A stretch of 64,000 nucleotides of DNA from Asparagopsis taxiformis (taxonomy: Eukaryota > Rhodophyta > Florideophyceae > Bonnemaisoniales > Bonnemaisoniaceae): the NCBI GenBank assembly GCA_030407315.1, contig JALQPE010002083.1, forward strand, positions 1 to 64,000, given 5' to 3'. Numbering within the stretch: the first letter of the stretch is position 1; every line of letters begins with the position of its first letter. The notes under the pieces were generated by a model, which was given only the letters and a program-made list of their open reading frames with translations, made no database searches and was not told the DNA's origin. A program made the translations under genes and the position numbers. Of the stretch, positions 20,989 through 29,611 are shown piece after piece.

Positions 20989-21375
20989 GGAGATGATCTA
21001 TGGCGGCAGTCCTCTTTTAGAAACCGGTTTCCAACACCGGTGCCGCTGCAAAACGTCACGCCACTCCATTGTATCTCATGCCCATCACAGCTGTGGTGAC
21101 GAGCCGCGGCAGCAGCCCCAATCCACACTGGATGGACATACGCGCGAAAAGTACAGTTCTAAAACATCTGCCGGTTGGTCATCGCAGTCTAGGCAAACTT
21201 AGTTGGACTCTCAGACTCTGACACCAGCCAGCTATGACCTAGCAGCTCTAGACCAAGCGAGGCGTATTTATTTCATAGCAGCACTGCTCGCGCTATAGCT
21301 AGCTACCCATACAAACTATCAACGTCCAGTCGTTCGCCCGACTGTTGCAACACAACAATAGTATGTATGTCTAGT
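20989..21375. other. Intergenic, no supported gene
   Basis: Short sequence between the hAT element and the convergent secreted-protein gene; nothing recognised. Confidence 0.35.
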
Positions 21376-21839
21376 CTATCCCTCGTATTCAAACCTCACA
21401 ACGTGTGCTTCAAATGCTGGGCCACACTCGTAGATACTGCTGTACCTGGAACTTGAGAATCTCTCCACAATCACCTGCCCGTCTTCGTCGCACAGGTACA
21501 GCTCCTCGAAATAGTCTCTCAGTTCGTCAAATCCATTTCTCTGATCGCGCCACAATGCAGCGTGATCCGTGACAGAGTCTCCAAACGCCCTTCCCCTCAC
21601 TCTCTCCCGTCTGCAGTCTCGAGCAGTTACCTCAGCGGCTCCTCGCTAGTGAAGAGCCTCGCCTCAACCCGTTCGGAGAATTCCCGACCCTCGCATATGA
21701 TGAAGACACCGTATGTTTCGGGGAAGCTGCCGCTTCCACCGATGGAATTCGAAACGTCGTTATCATTCTGTGCGTGAACACTGGTATATAGGCACGCCAG
21801 CATTAAGAGTGCACAGAGAACAGAAGCGATTCTGGCCAT
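21376..21839 (-). CDS. Small secreted protein, frame break or 20-nt intron
   Basis: Starts at the ATG at 21839 with a classic signal peptide: MARIASVLCALLMLACLYTS, then VHA before the likely cleavage. The first frame runs to EEPLR and meets TAA at 21627. The second frame (to 21376) continues with GRAFGDSVTDHAALWRDQR, DYFEELYLCDEDG and FSSSRYSSIYECG. Removing exactly 21611-21630, which reads GTAACTGCTCGAGACTGCAG on the coding strand, joins the two frames with no stop and gives about 147 residues. Either this is an ultra-short GT-AG intron or the gene carries a compensable frameshift. The mature protein is small and acidic with few Cys; family unknown. The gypsy element lies 25 bp upstream of the ATG, so the native promoter is now 6 kb away. 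Confidence 0.55.
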
Positions 21840-21868
21840 GATTTCAAAGATTGACTATTGTTAGCGTC

Positions 21869-22228
21869 TGTAACGAACTGAAGCTGATGCCAGCAATGGC
21901 CAGCATAAACTAGTGTATTCTAGACACTACAAGTTACACTAAGTTTACTCATATACTATAGGCTGCTAGAAAGTAACTTGCTGTTACGCCTAGAAGTATC
22001 TAGTTGGCTATGTCATCGAGTGATGTCATGATGGCATCATGTTAGATTTATTTTGATGACATAATTTTATTTAGATTAGTATTTTCTAGAATTAGTTCGA
22101 CATCGAACTACAATTCTATGGTGGGTATAAAAAGGCATGGTCAACTCCGGTCTTGGGGATCGGAGGCATCATCGATCATTCAACGAAAACAACTACCACT
22201 CAGCTATCCCGTATACACATTCGTTTCA
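21869..22228 (+). repeat. 5' LTR of the gypsy element
   Basis: Starts TGTAACG and ends TTTCA. A TATAAAAA promoter box is at 22126. It carries an internal TGATGTCATGATGGCATCAT inverted repeat near 22020. Confidence 0.95.
22126..22133 (+). promoter_or_regulatory. TATA box in the 5' LTR
   Basis: GGGTATAAAAAGGC about 100 bp before the LTR end; repeated in the 3' LTR at 27766. Confidence 0.7.
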
Positions 22229-22245
22229 CTGGTAGCATCGCTTTC
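22229..22245 (-). other. Primer-binding site of the gypsy element
   Basis: TGGTAGCATCGC begins one or two bases after the LTR. TGG at this position pairs with the CCA end of a tRNA. It resembles but does not equal the common initiator-Met site TGGTATCAGAGC. Confidence 0.6.
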
Positions 22246-22328
22246 TACGGGCGCACTGAGTGAGCAGTTCGGCAAACGCCGGCCGACTGCAAGCTCTTGG
22301 CTGAAAAGCCATCGTTGGGAGTTATTGA

Positions 22329-22530
22329 ACACCTGAGGGCAGGAGTGCCAGGTGTAAGAACTGTAGTGTCTGCTACCCCTTGAGCAAGGGTAAGTTACCT
22401 GAGGGCAGGAAGGCCAGGTAACTAAGGGCCTACAGGAGGGACTGTAAGTGGTCAACCCGAGGGCAGGAGAGCCGGGTTGTACCTGAGGGCAGGAGGGCCA
22501 GGTGGTGTCTGAGGGCTGGAGAGCCAGACA
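22329..22530 (+). ncRNA. Five tandem covarying hairpins in the gypsy leader RNA
   Basis: Five units at 22329-22355, 22394-22422, 22453-22479, 22481-22503 and 22506-22530. Each keeps an inner GAG-GGC-WGGARN-GCC core (GGC pairs with GCC), while the outer stem changes on both sides: ACACCT/AGGTGT, GTTACCT/AGGTAAC, CAACCC/GGGTTG, ACCT/AGGT and TGTCT/AGACA. Paired changes that preserve complementarity point to selection for RNA (or DNA) structure. The position between primer site and gag suggests a packaging, dimerisation or translation signal. Confidence 0.7.
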
Positions 22531-23031
22531 TCCCACTTACAGAACCTAGATCGGAAGTCTAGCTTCCTGGAGGGATTCTTGATTCTCAAGACTATCCTCT
22601 GACCAGTCCTGTGCTGTCGCCAATTGTATTCCCTATACATCCTATTCCACTTGTTGGCTGTTAGCTAGGTGGACCGACAGGGTCACGGATACGGGTAACG
22701 CAGGCTTGATAGGGGTAAGGACTTGGACTAAGAGGGGTGGAGAGGAGATAGGAAAACTCGAGGAAAGTTGGGTACGGTCGACTCGAGAAACTTTCTTATA
22801 GGGTAAGGACACCGAAGGGTTTACATCGTAAACTGGTGGGGATATCCCGAACGGATCGTTGAACCACATTCCCTGGGGTGGGTGTGATCAGAGTGCTGAA
22901 ATTCCTCTCTCCGCGGGTAGAGGACCCGTCGTCAAAGGACGAATCCTTTCAAAAATTGGAAACTGGAAATTTGTTGTTGAAGAAGAAAGAAGTTTTTTTA
23001 AGGTTTTACGTTTGGGAAGAACACTGTCATT
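22531..23031 (+). other. Rest of the gypsy 5' leader
   Basis: About 500 nt without a gene, ending just before the gag ATG. The upstream gypsy leader from 22246 also has no protein-coding feature. Confidence 0.6.
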
Positions 23032-23799
23032 ATGTCGTTATTGAAGCCCAATAAGCCCCCGACATTCGATGGAACGCGTGATGCGTTTACTGTTCGGACG
23101 TGGCTACACTCTGTTGGAAGGTACATTTCTCTCATTCAGGTAGGCTCGGATGCAGAAATATCCGATAAACAAGCTATTGATTTCGCTTCGACGTTCATGA
23201 CAGGGGTGGCTGCCAACTGGTGGTTTACCGTTGTCAACGGAGCGAAAATGCCTGATTCTTGGGAGGCCTTCTCAAACCTGGTTATTCAAGAGTTTGTTCC
23301 TCAAGATAGTGCTGTTAGAGCTCGCGATAAGCTCAGCAAGTTGAAACAGAAAACAAGCGTTTCTGCCTATCTTTCCGAGTTTAGGAACATCGTAATCAAT
23401 ATCCAGGATATGAGTGAGGGTGAGAAGTTGGCTCGTTTCTGTGAAGGTCTCAAGTCTCATATTCTTCTTGATGTTCGCAAGAACAATCCATCGGACCTTG
23501 ATGCCGCTGCAAACATTGCTCTTAGCGTTGATGGTGCTTATTACGGAGCTGGGTTCTATACAGGAAAAGTTGTTCCTTCAAGTTATTCCGGGTACGCTCC
23601 CATGGAAATCGGCAACTTCGAGAAAAGCCATTCCATGAATGCCCAGAAGAGGAAGGATATTCGTGAGAACCTATGCTTTGTATGTCACAAGCCCGGTTGC
23701 AGAGCGTATAGGCACAAAGGGGAAGTCAAGAAGAGGCTTAACACGAACAATACTCAGGTTCATTGGGGTGCACCGAGTTCCTTTCCACAGGAAAACTAG
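23032..23799 (+). CDS. gag: Gag of the gypsy element
   Basis: 255 codons from the ATG at 23032. Residues about 10-140 fit the retrotransposon gag capsid fold (FDGTRDAFTVRTWLHSVGRY, ATNWW-like AANWWFTVVNG, EFVPQDSAVRARDKLSKLKQ, CEGLKSHILLDVR). Near the C-terminus lies a zinc-knuckle-like CFVCHKPGCRAYRH. Spacing is that of a normal knuckle (2-4-4), but the third and fourth ligands are C then H instead of H then C. The frame ends at TAG 23797-23799, inside the pol frame, which is at -1 relative to gag. Function: particle assembly and RNA binding. Confidence 0.9.
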   Translation: MSLLKPNKPPTFDGTRDAFTVRTWLHSVGRYISLIQVGSDAEISDKQAIDFASTFMTGVAANWWFTVVNGAKMPDSWEAFSNLVIQEFVPQDSAVRARDKLSKLKQKTSVSAYLSEFRNIVINIQDMSEGEKLARFCEGLKSHILLDVRKNNPSDLDAAANIALSVDGAYYGAGFYTGKVVPSSYSGYAPMEIGNFEKSHSMNAQKRKDIRENLCFVCHKPGCRAYRHKGEVKKRLNTNNTQVHWGAPSSFPQEN

Positions 23800-26700
23800 T
23801 CGGTCCTCCTAAAAACAAGTTATACGCTCAGGATGGACCTGAAAGGAGTGTGAATGTTCGATGCGCTGATGCGCAAGTTAAGAGACCAGAAAAGCCAGGA
23901 AGGGCTGTTCCAAGGCAGGAGAAGGGCCGTGTAGAGCCGAGAGTCTTGGAAGCTGAATCAAATACTATTGTTGGGAAAGAAAGCATCACTACTGATGACC
24001 CTATACCAGTAGATCCATTATTGGTTTTCCATGGAAAGTTGAACGGATTACCAGTCCAAGTATTGAAAGATGATGGATGGAATACCAACGTAGTAGGGGC
24101 CGAGTTTCTGAGGAAGCAGAAATCTCGAGAAAATTTCATGATTCAGAAAGAGAAAATACAAGTCTCACATTCTCGAAAAGGTTCCACGGAAGAAGCATCT
24201 GAAGTAATCATCAAAGGAACATTGAATATGGGTTCACATACCTATACATCAAATTGGGTTGTTGCCAATTGTAGGTATGATGTTCTTTTGGGGATGCCAT
24301 GGCATGTCGCCCACAATCCAGTTATCGATTACAAAAAAAAGATTGTGAAATGTGGCCATCAGTTGCTTCACGCCTGTAAAGATCCTGATGATCCAAGGAT
24401 TCATGTGACGAATCTTGGAGTGAGAAAATTCAGAAAAATGTTACGGAACAGGAAGAACAGTAATGACTTTGAAGTGTATCAAGTGTTCGAAAAGGAAAAT
24501 ATTCAGGGAATGAAAGGTTCCAAACACAGTGAGAGGTTGGGGAAGTTACTGACAAAGTACCAGGAAGTGTTCAGAAGTGATCTTCCAGATGGACTTCCTC
24601 CCAAGCGAACAGTAGATCACGCGATCGATGTTCAGAAAGATGCTAAACCTCCACTGAGACCTCTATTTCAGCTGTCTCCCGCGGAACTAAGAGCAGCTAA
24701 AGAATATGTCGAGGAACTGCTGAAGAAAGGAAAAATAAGATCAAGTAAGTCACCTTATGGAGCTCCTCTGTTCTTTGTCAAAGAGAAAGACAAGCTTCGT
24801 GGAGTAGTCGATTATCGAGCTTTGAATCGAATCACGAAGAGGAACAATGCTCCATTGCCGAGATCTGATGAAATGTTTGATCGCCTTGGGGGATCAAAAT
24901 ATTTTTCAAAACTAGACCTCAAGACGGGGTTCCATCAGATCAGGGTGAAGCCGGAAGACATCGAGAAAACAGCGTTTAATACAAAATATGGGCAGTTCGA
25001 ATATCTTGTCATGCCTATGGGTTTGTGTAACGCTCCTGCAACGTTTCAGACCTTGATGAACCAGATTTTCTATGATTGCATTGATGTTTTCTTGGTTGTT
25101 TACATGGATGATCTACTAGTATTCAGCAAGACGGAAGAGGAACATTTTCGGAATTTGGAAACTGTATTGGAACGTCTGAAAAGAAATGAATTGTACGTTT
25201 CTCCAAAGAAATGTGAATTCCTTCAGACAGAGATCGACTTCTTGGGATTTTTGGTTGGTAGAGACGGCATCAGGGTTAATCCAGAAAAGGTTGACGTCCT
25301 TAAAACCTGGCCAAAACCAAAATCATTGACAGAGTTGAGAAGTTTCCTTGGTCTCTTACAGTTTTTCCGAAGGTTCATTCCGAAATTCTCTGGGATTGCG
25401 GCTCCATTGACGGATCTGACGAAGAAAGAAAAGGGTATTGGACAATGGGATGAAATCTGTGATGAAGCTTTCCAAAAGTTGAAAGATGCAATGATTCAGG
25501 CTCCAATATTAGTTGCACCTGATTGGAGAAAGGCCTTCCGAGGTCATGTTGATGCATCTCAGCTCGCTGTTGGTGGTACTCTAACTCAGCTGGACGAGAA
25601 TGGGAAGGATCGTGTTATTGCCTTCTACTCAAAGAAGTTATCATCCACTGAGGCAGATTATACAGCGAATGACCGAGAACTTTTGGCTTTGATTTGTTTC
25701 TTGGAAAGATTTCGATGTTACCTCGAAGGAGTTGAATTTGAAATATTCACAGACAACCAAGTGCTAAAGAGTTTCTTTTCGAAAGCCAAGTTGAGTCGAA
25801 AAGAAGCGAGATGGTTGGAAACTCTAGGTAACTTTGGTATATTCCCGATAACCCTCAAACCTGGCAAGATTCATGTATTGGGTGATGTTTTATCAAGGGC
25901 TCCTCACGTTATAACTGGGCGAAATGCTTCATTTAGCAATATTGAAGTACCTGAAATCAATTTTGAGGACATTGTAACCCGATATGATGATGACCAGTTC
26001 TTCGGACCAGTGGTAAGAGCCATGGAAGGAGATTTTCCTGAAGATGAGATTCAGAAACGGAAACTGGAAAAGATCATACCATTGTTTTGTCGTGAACGGG
26101 CGAGGCTATTTTACAATGGAAAGTTGTGTGTACCGAGAAGGTCTGTGTCCAGTATTTTGCAAATGGCACATGACTCTAGGATAAGCGGTCATTTCAAGTT
26201 CTTGAAGACGCTAGCAAGACTTGAAAAATTCCATTGGAGACACAAAGCCCGGGATGTCCGGAAGTATGTGGAGGGATGCATGAAGTGTCAGCAATACAAA
26301 GACTCTAATCAGAAGAAGTTGACTGATCCAACTTCTTTAGAGATTCCTGAGAGAAGATGGGGATCTCTAGCAACCGACTTTATCGTAAGTCTACCCAAGA
26401 CAAAAGACGGTTATGATGCCATAACTACCTGGGTAGACCGGTTGACGAGAAGAGTTCATTTTATCAAGTCAAGAGGTACTGACACTGCTGAGGATGTTGC
26501 GAATGCATTCTTCTCCAACATATTCAAGCTTCATGGACTTCCTGACAATGTGGTATCGGATCGAGATAGAAAGTTTACATCCAAGTTTTGGGATTGTTTG
26601 ATGGAACTATGTGGCGTTAAGCTCAAGATGTCTACGAGCAGGCACCCACAGACGGATGGCACGTCCGAAATCATGAATCGGATGATTGAGAACTATCTTC

Positions 26701-27467
26701 GGTGCTATTGTTCCTATAACCAAGACAATTGGGATGAACTTCTACCATCTGCAGAGTTTTCCTACAATTCTGCTGTTTCTGAAGATCTAGGTATGTCCCC
26801 TTTTGAGCTGGACCTGGGATGGATTCCAAAGTCTCCTTTGGACTTTGTGTCTGGAAATGAGATACCTGTGCAAAGTGTTGAGGAATTCAAGAAACGGCTT
26901 ACAGCTTCTCTTGAAGATGCTAAGTACTCTTACAACATTGCGAAAGCAGCACAGAGTGCGTATGCCTCCAGAAAGTTCAAGGATCCAGACTATAGGGTGG
27001 GATCCAAGTTATGGATTAACAGGTCTTTGTTCAGGGATGCATACTCCCAGTCTCAGGAAAAGGAGAAGTTGACAGCAAGACGTTTTGGACCGTTTGTTGT
27101 GAAGGAATTGATTGGCAAAAATGCAGTTAGGTTGGATCTTCCTGATCATATCAAGATTCATCCTGTTGTTAATGTCAGTCACACAATTCCTCATATAGAA
27201 CAACCGAGTGATATTGCTGCTCCAATACCTCCTGTACCGGCCCCTGTCCCTGCTATTGAAGGTGATGAAATCGAGGTTGAAGCGATCTTGAATCATAGAA
27301 AAAGAGGACGAGGATATCAGTTCCTAACCTTGATGAAAGGTAGTCCTACGCATGATGCTTCATGGCAACCTACGAGGGATTTCATAGACAGAGATGGCAC
27401 GAAGACTGGAATATGGTTAGAATACATCCGAAAGAAGAATATTCTACCGGAATATCATGATGAATAA
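23742..27467 (+). CDS. pol: Pol polyprotein of the gypsy element
   Basis: Open from 23742 (after a TAA) to 27467, overlapping gag by 58 nt in the -1 frame, so expression probably needs -1 frameshifting; GGAAAAC lies directly before the gag stop. Residue numbers are from 23763. Protease: LNGLPVQVLKDDGWNTN, with DDG where DSG/DTG is usual. Reverse transcriptase: YRALNRITKRNNAPLPR, KLDLKTGFHQIRV, and YMDD at 447-450. RNase H: D597 (GHVDASQLA), ANDRELLAL and D664 (FTDNQVL). Integrase: HDSRISGHF with CMKCQQYK as the zinc-binding HHCC, then D872, D933 and E969 (D-x35-E). Then the GPF module (RRFGPFVVKELIGKN) and a C-terminal chromodomain-like block, EVEAILNHRKRGRGYQFL. All catalytic residues except the altered protease neighbour are present. 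Confidence 0.95.
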   Translation, partial: HEQYSGSLGCTEFLSTGKLVGPPKNKLYAQDGPERSVNVRCADAQVKRPEKPGRAVPRQEKGRVEPRVLEAESNTIVGKESITTDDPIPVDPLLVFHGKLNGLPVQVLKDDGWNTNVVGAEFLRKQKSRENFMIQKEKIQVSHSRKGSTEEASEVIIKGTLNMGSHTYTSNWVVANCRYDVLLGMPWHVAHNPVIDYKKKIVKCGHQLLHACKDPDDPRIHVTNLGVRKFRKMLRNRKNSNDFEVYQVFEKENIQGMKGSKHSERLGKLLTKYQEVFRSDLPDGLPPKRTVDHAIDVQKDAKPPLRPLFQLSPAELRAAKEYVEELLKKGKIRSSKSPYGAPLFFVKEKDKLRGVVDYRALNRITKRNNAPLPRSDEMFDRLGGSKYFSKLDLKTGFHQIRVKPEDIEKTAFNTKYGQFEYLVMPMGLCNAPATFQTLMNQIFYDCIDVFLVVYMDDLLVFSKTEEEHFRNLETVLERLKRNELYVSPKKCEFLQTEIDFLGFLVGRDGIRVNPEKVDVLKTWPKPKSLTELRSFLGLLQFFRRFIPKFSGIAAPLTDLTKKEKGIGQWDEICDEAFQKLKDAMIQAPILVAPDWRKAFRGHVDASQLAVGGTLTQLDENGKDRVIAFYSKKLSSTEADYTANDRELLALICFLERFRCYLEGVEFEIFTDNQVLKSFFSKAKLSRKEARWLETLGNFGIFPITLKPGKIHVLGDVLSRAPHVITGRNASFSNIEVPEINFEDIVTRYDDDQFFGPVVRAMEGDFPEDEIQKRKLEKIIPLFCRERARLFYNGKLCVPRRSVSSILQMAHDSRISGHFKFLKTLARLEKFHWRHKARDVRKYVEGCMKCQQYKDSNQKKLTDPTSLEIPERRWGSLATDFIVSLPKTKDGYDAITTWVDRLTRRVHFIKSRGTDTAEDVANAFFSNIFKLHGLPDNVVSDRDRKFTSKFWDCLMELCGVKLKMSTSRHPQTDGTSEIMNRMIENYLRCYCSYNQDNWDELLPSAEFSYNSAVSEDLGMSPFELDLGWIPKSPLDFVSGNEIPVQSVEEFKKRLTASLEDAKYSYNIAKAAQSAYASRKFKDPDYRVGSKLWINRSLFRDAYSQSQEKEKLTARRFGPFVVKELIGKNAVRLDLPDHIKIHPVVNVSHTIPHIEQPSDIAAPIPPVPAPVPAIEGDEIEVEAILNHRKRGRGYQFLTLMKGSPTHDASWQPTRDFIDRDGTKTGIWLEYIRKKNILPEYHDE

Positions 27468-27489
27468 CTATGTTGATGAGGACATCAAC

Positions 27490-27508
27490 TGTGTGAGGGG
27501 GGGAATAG
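27490..27508 (+). other. Polypurine tract of the gypsy element
   Basis: GTGAGGGGGGGAATAG immediately precedes the 3' LTR; expected plus-strand primer. Confidence 0.75.
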
Positions 27509-27869
27509 TGTAACGAACTGAAGCTGATGCCAGCAATGGCCAGCATAAACTAGTGTATTCTAGACACTACAAGTTACACTAAGTTTACTCATATACTATA
27601 GGCTGCTAGAAAGTAACTTGCTGTTACGCCTAGAAGTATCTAGTTGGCTATGTCATCGAGTGATGTCATGATGGCATCATGTTAGATTTATTTTGATGAC
27701 ATAATTTTATTTAGATTAGTATTTTCTAGAATTAGTTCGACATCGAACTACAATTCTATGGTGGGTATAAAAAGGCATGGTCAACTCCGGTCTTGGGGGA
27801 TCGGAGGCATCATCGATCATTCAACGAAAACAACTACCACTCAGCTATCCCGTATACACATTCGTTTCA
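27509..27869 (+). repeat. 3' LTR of the gypsy element
   Basis: Same as the 5' LTR apart from one extra G in a G-run near 27799. Followed by target duplication GCGTC. Confidence 0.95.
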
Positions 27870-27874
27870 GCGTC

Positions 27875-29611
27875 GATTGGTGTTGATGTTGGGGTATTGA
27901 GTTGGTTGTTCTGACTGTGGTCGGTAATCACGAATAGACTGCACTTCTCAACTGGGCACGGTACTTTATATTGGGATAGAACACAGGGATCGAGCGTGCC
28001 CACCCGCACAGCCTTACTGCACTACAATGCAATGTAATGCACTGATCGGTAACAATGAACGGCGCCCCTCCAAATGCTATCGAATCCTTACCACGATCCA
28101 CAACATCAACTGTCTGTCCCGCACACACTCTGAAACTAGAGACAATAGATTTACTGTGCAGAGATCTAAAGATGTTAAAGTAAGGTGCACGTGCATCTCC
28201 GTTTGCATTCTCCTTATCATGTTCAATAACAAGGTACAAGAAGAGGCAACAATACCTCAACTCTGTTTGTGAATAAGATTCATATTCTATCCAAAGCACT
28301 TGCACCATGGCATGACATGAATTTGACAGCTGATGCTGGAAGGATATTGCTGGCTACAGATCTCCAGCAATCGTCCTATCGTATCATTGTGCAATGTCAC
28401 TTCTGCAGGACACATGTGGCAGATAGCAAGTAACAGAGCAGGTATATGCCAATTCGATCACGATGTGTTTGTACTAGTGTATTAAAGAGCTAATTGAACT
28501 TCAGCAATGATTCAATGAGAGATTGGCAAAGTGGATATACGTGAAGCTTGTCTGGTGAATTATCCTTCCGTGTTTTACCCTGTATGACAAGACGTGTAGT
28601 GGTTTTTCTCACAATGGAACCTCACTGCAAGGAGCTTTCCTCTCAGCACAAGCATCCAATAATACATCGGATGTGGAGATTTACGACTGATTCTGCAGGA
28701 TAGCTAGCTTCTGATTCTGGCTTATTGGATGCTTCCCAAGTCTCCCCTTTCAAAAGTCTCGAATCATGCACGCCATCACACCCCATGAATGATTATGGTT
28801 GCACATGATTCTTTCTAGCATTGGTATACTGATGGCAGGCAATACAACTGTAGCCATGACTCCGTCCGGCACTAATATTTGTTAGATTCATTTTTGTGGA
28901 GGCTGAACTGATCAGTCTTCATTTATCCGCAGCAGCCAGTAGTTTTGCTCGTGTGCGAATCCCAATGACACCAGCTGTTCACAGCACGATTTGTGCTTGC
29001 TTCGAAAAGTGTGTTTATCCAATTCGTAACTACTGAACAAACTTCATATTTCAACTACTTGTCCAAGACAGCTGTATTCCTAGCTTGGCTGGTTCCCTTT
29101 CAGAGCATACCTATCTATGGTTACTGTTGCAGGGCATACAATCCACACATGTACTTTTTGTCCAAGCAAGGCAGCGATGCAAATATATAAGACGTGTTTC
29201 CGCAACAAATCGTACGATTTCGAGTATTCATTCATTCATTCACCAGCACACGTCATATGTCCAGGCCGAAGATACAACCACTACACACTGTCCATACCAA
29301 AAATTCTAAATGTAGACATGTTGAGCACCCGTATACTGCTGTGTCGACAGACCACAGGACCACTCGGGGTTGTTCAAATGGGCCATAAAAAAGCCGCTCG
29401 AATCGGGACCCACACAGGGTCCGGTCCAAATGGGGGTACAAAGTTTGTTCTTGAATTTTTTTTTGGTTTCGGAATTTTCCACACTACCCATGCTCCCTCG
29501 GCGTTTCCCAACCCATCCGCTATTGTGTCTGCTTGGTCAATCGCAAGCAATTTGCGCCACCATTCACTCACTGTCTACCGAAGAAGCCATGTTTCGAAAT
29601 TACAGACGGCT
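27875..29611. other. Long intergenic stretch
   Basis: 1.7 kb with no supported gene. Its left edge is the original upstream region of the secreted-protein gene, displaced by the retrotransposon; the right part contains the upstream region of the CCA-adding gene. Only short unpatterned frames are present. Confidence 0.4.

Larger units (their letters stand above)
21869..27869 (+). mobile_element. Complete Ty3/gypsy (chromovirus-like) LTR retrotransposon
   Basis: 6,001 bp, bounded by LTRs of 360 and 361 bp beginning TGTAACGAACTG and ending CGTTTCA. A 5-bp target duplication GCGTC flanks it on both sides (21864-21868, 27870-27874). The LTRs differ by eye only by one G in a G-run, so insertion is very recent. 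Order is LTR, primer site, long structured leader, gag, pol (protease-RT-RNase H-integrase-chromodomain), polypurine tract, LTR. No stop or frameshift disrupts either frame beyond the expected gag-pol shift. Confidence 0.97.
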
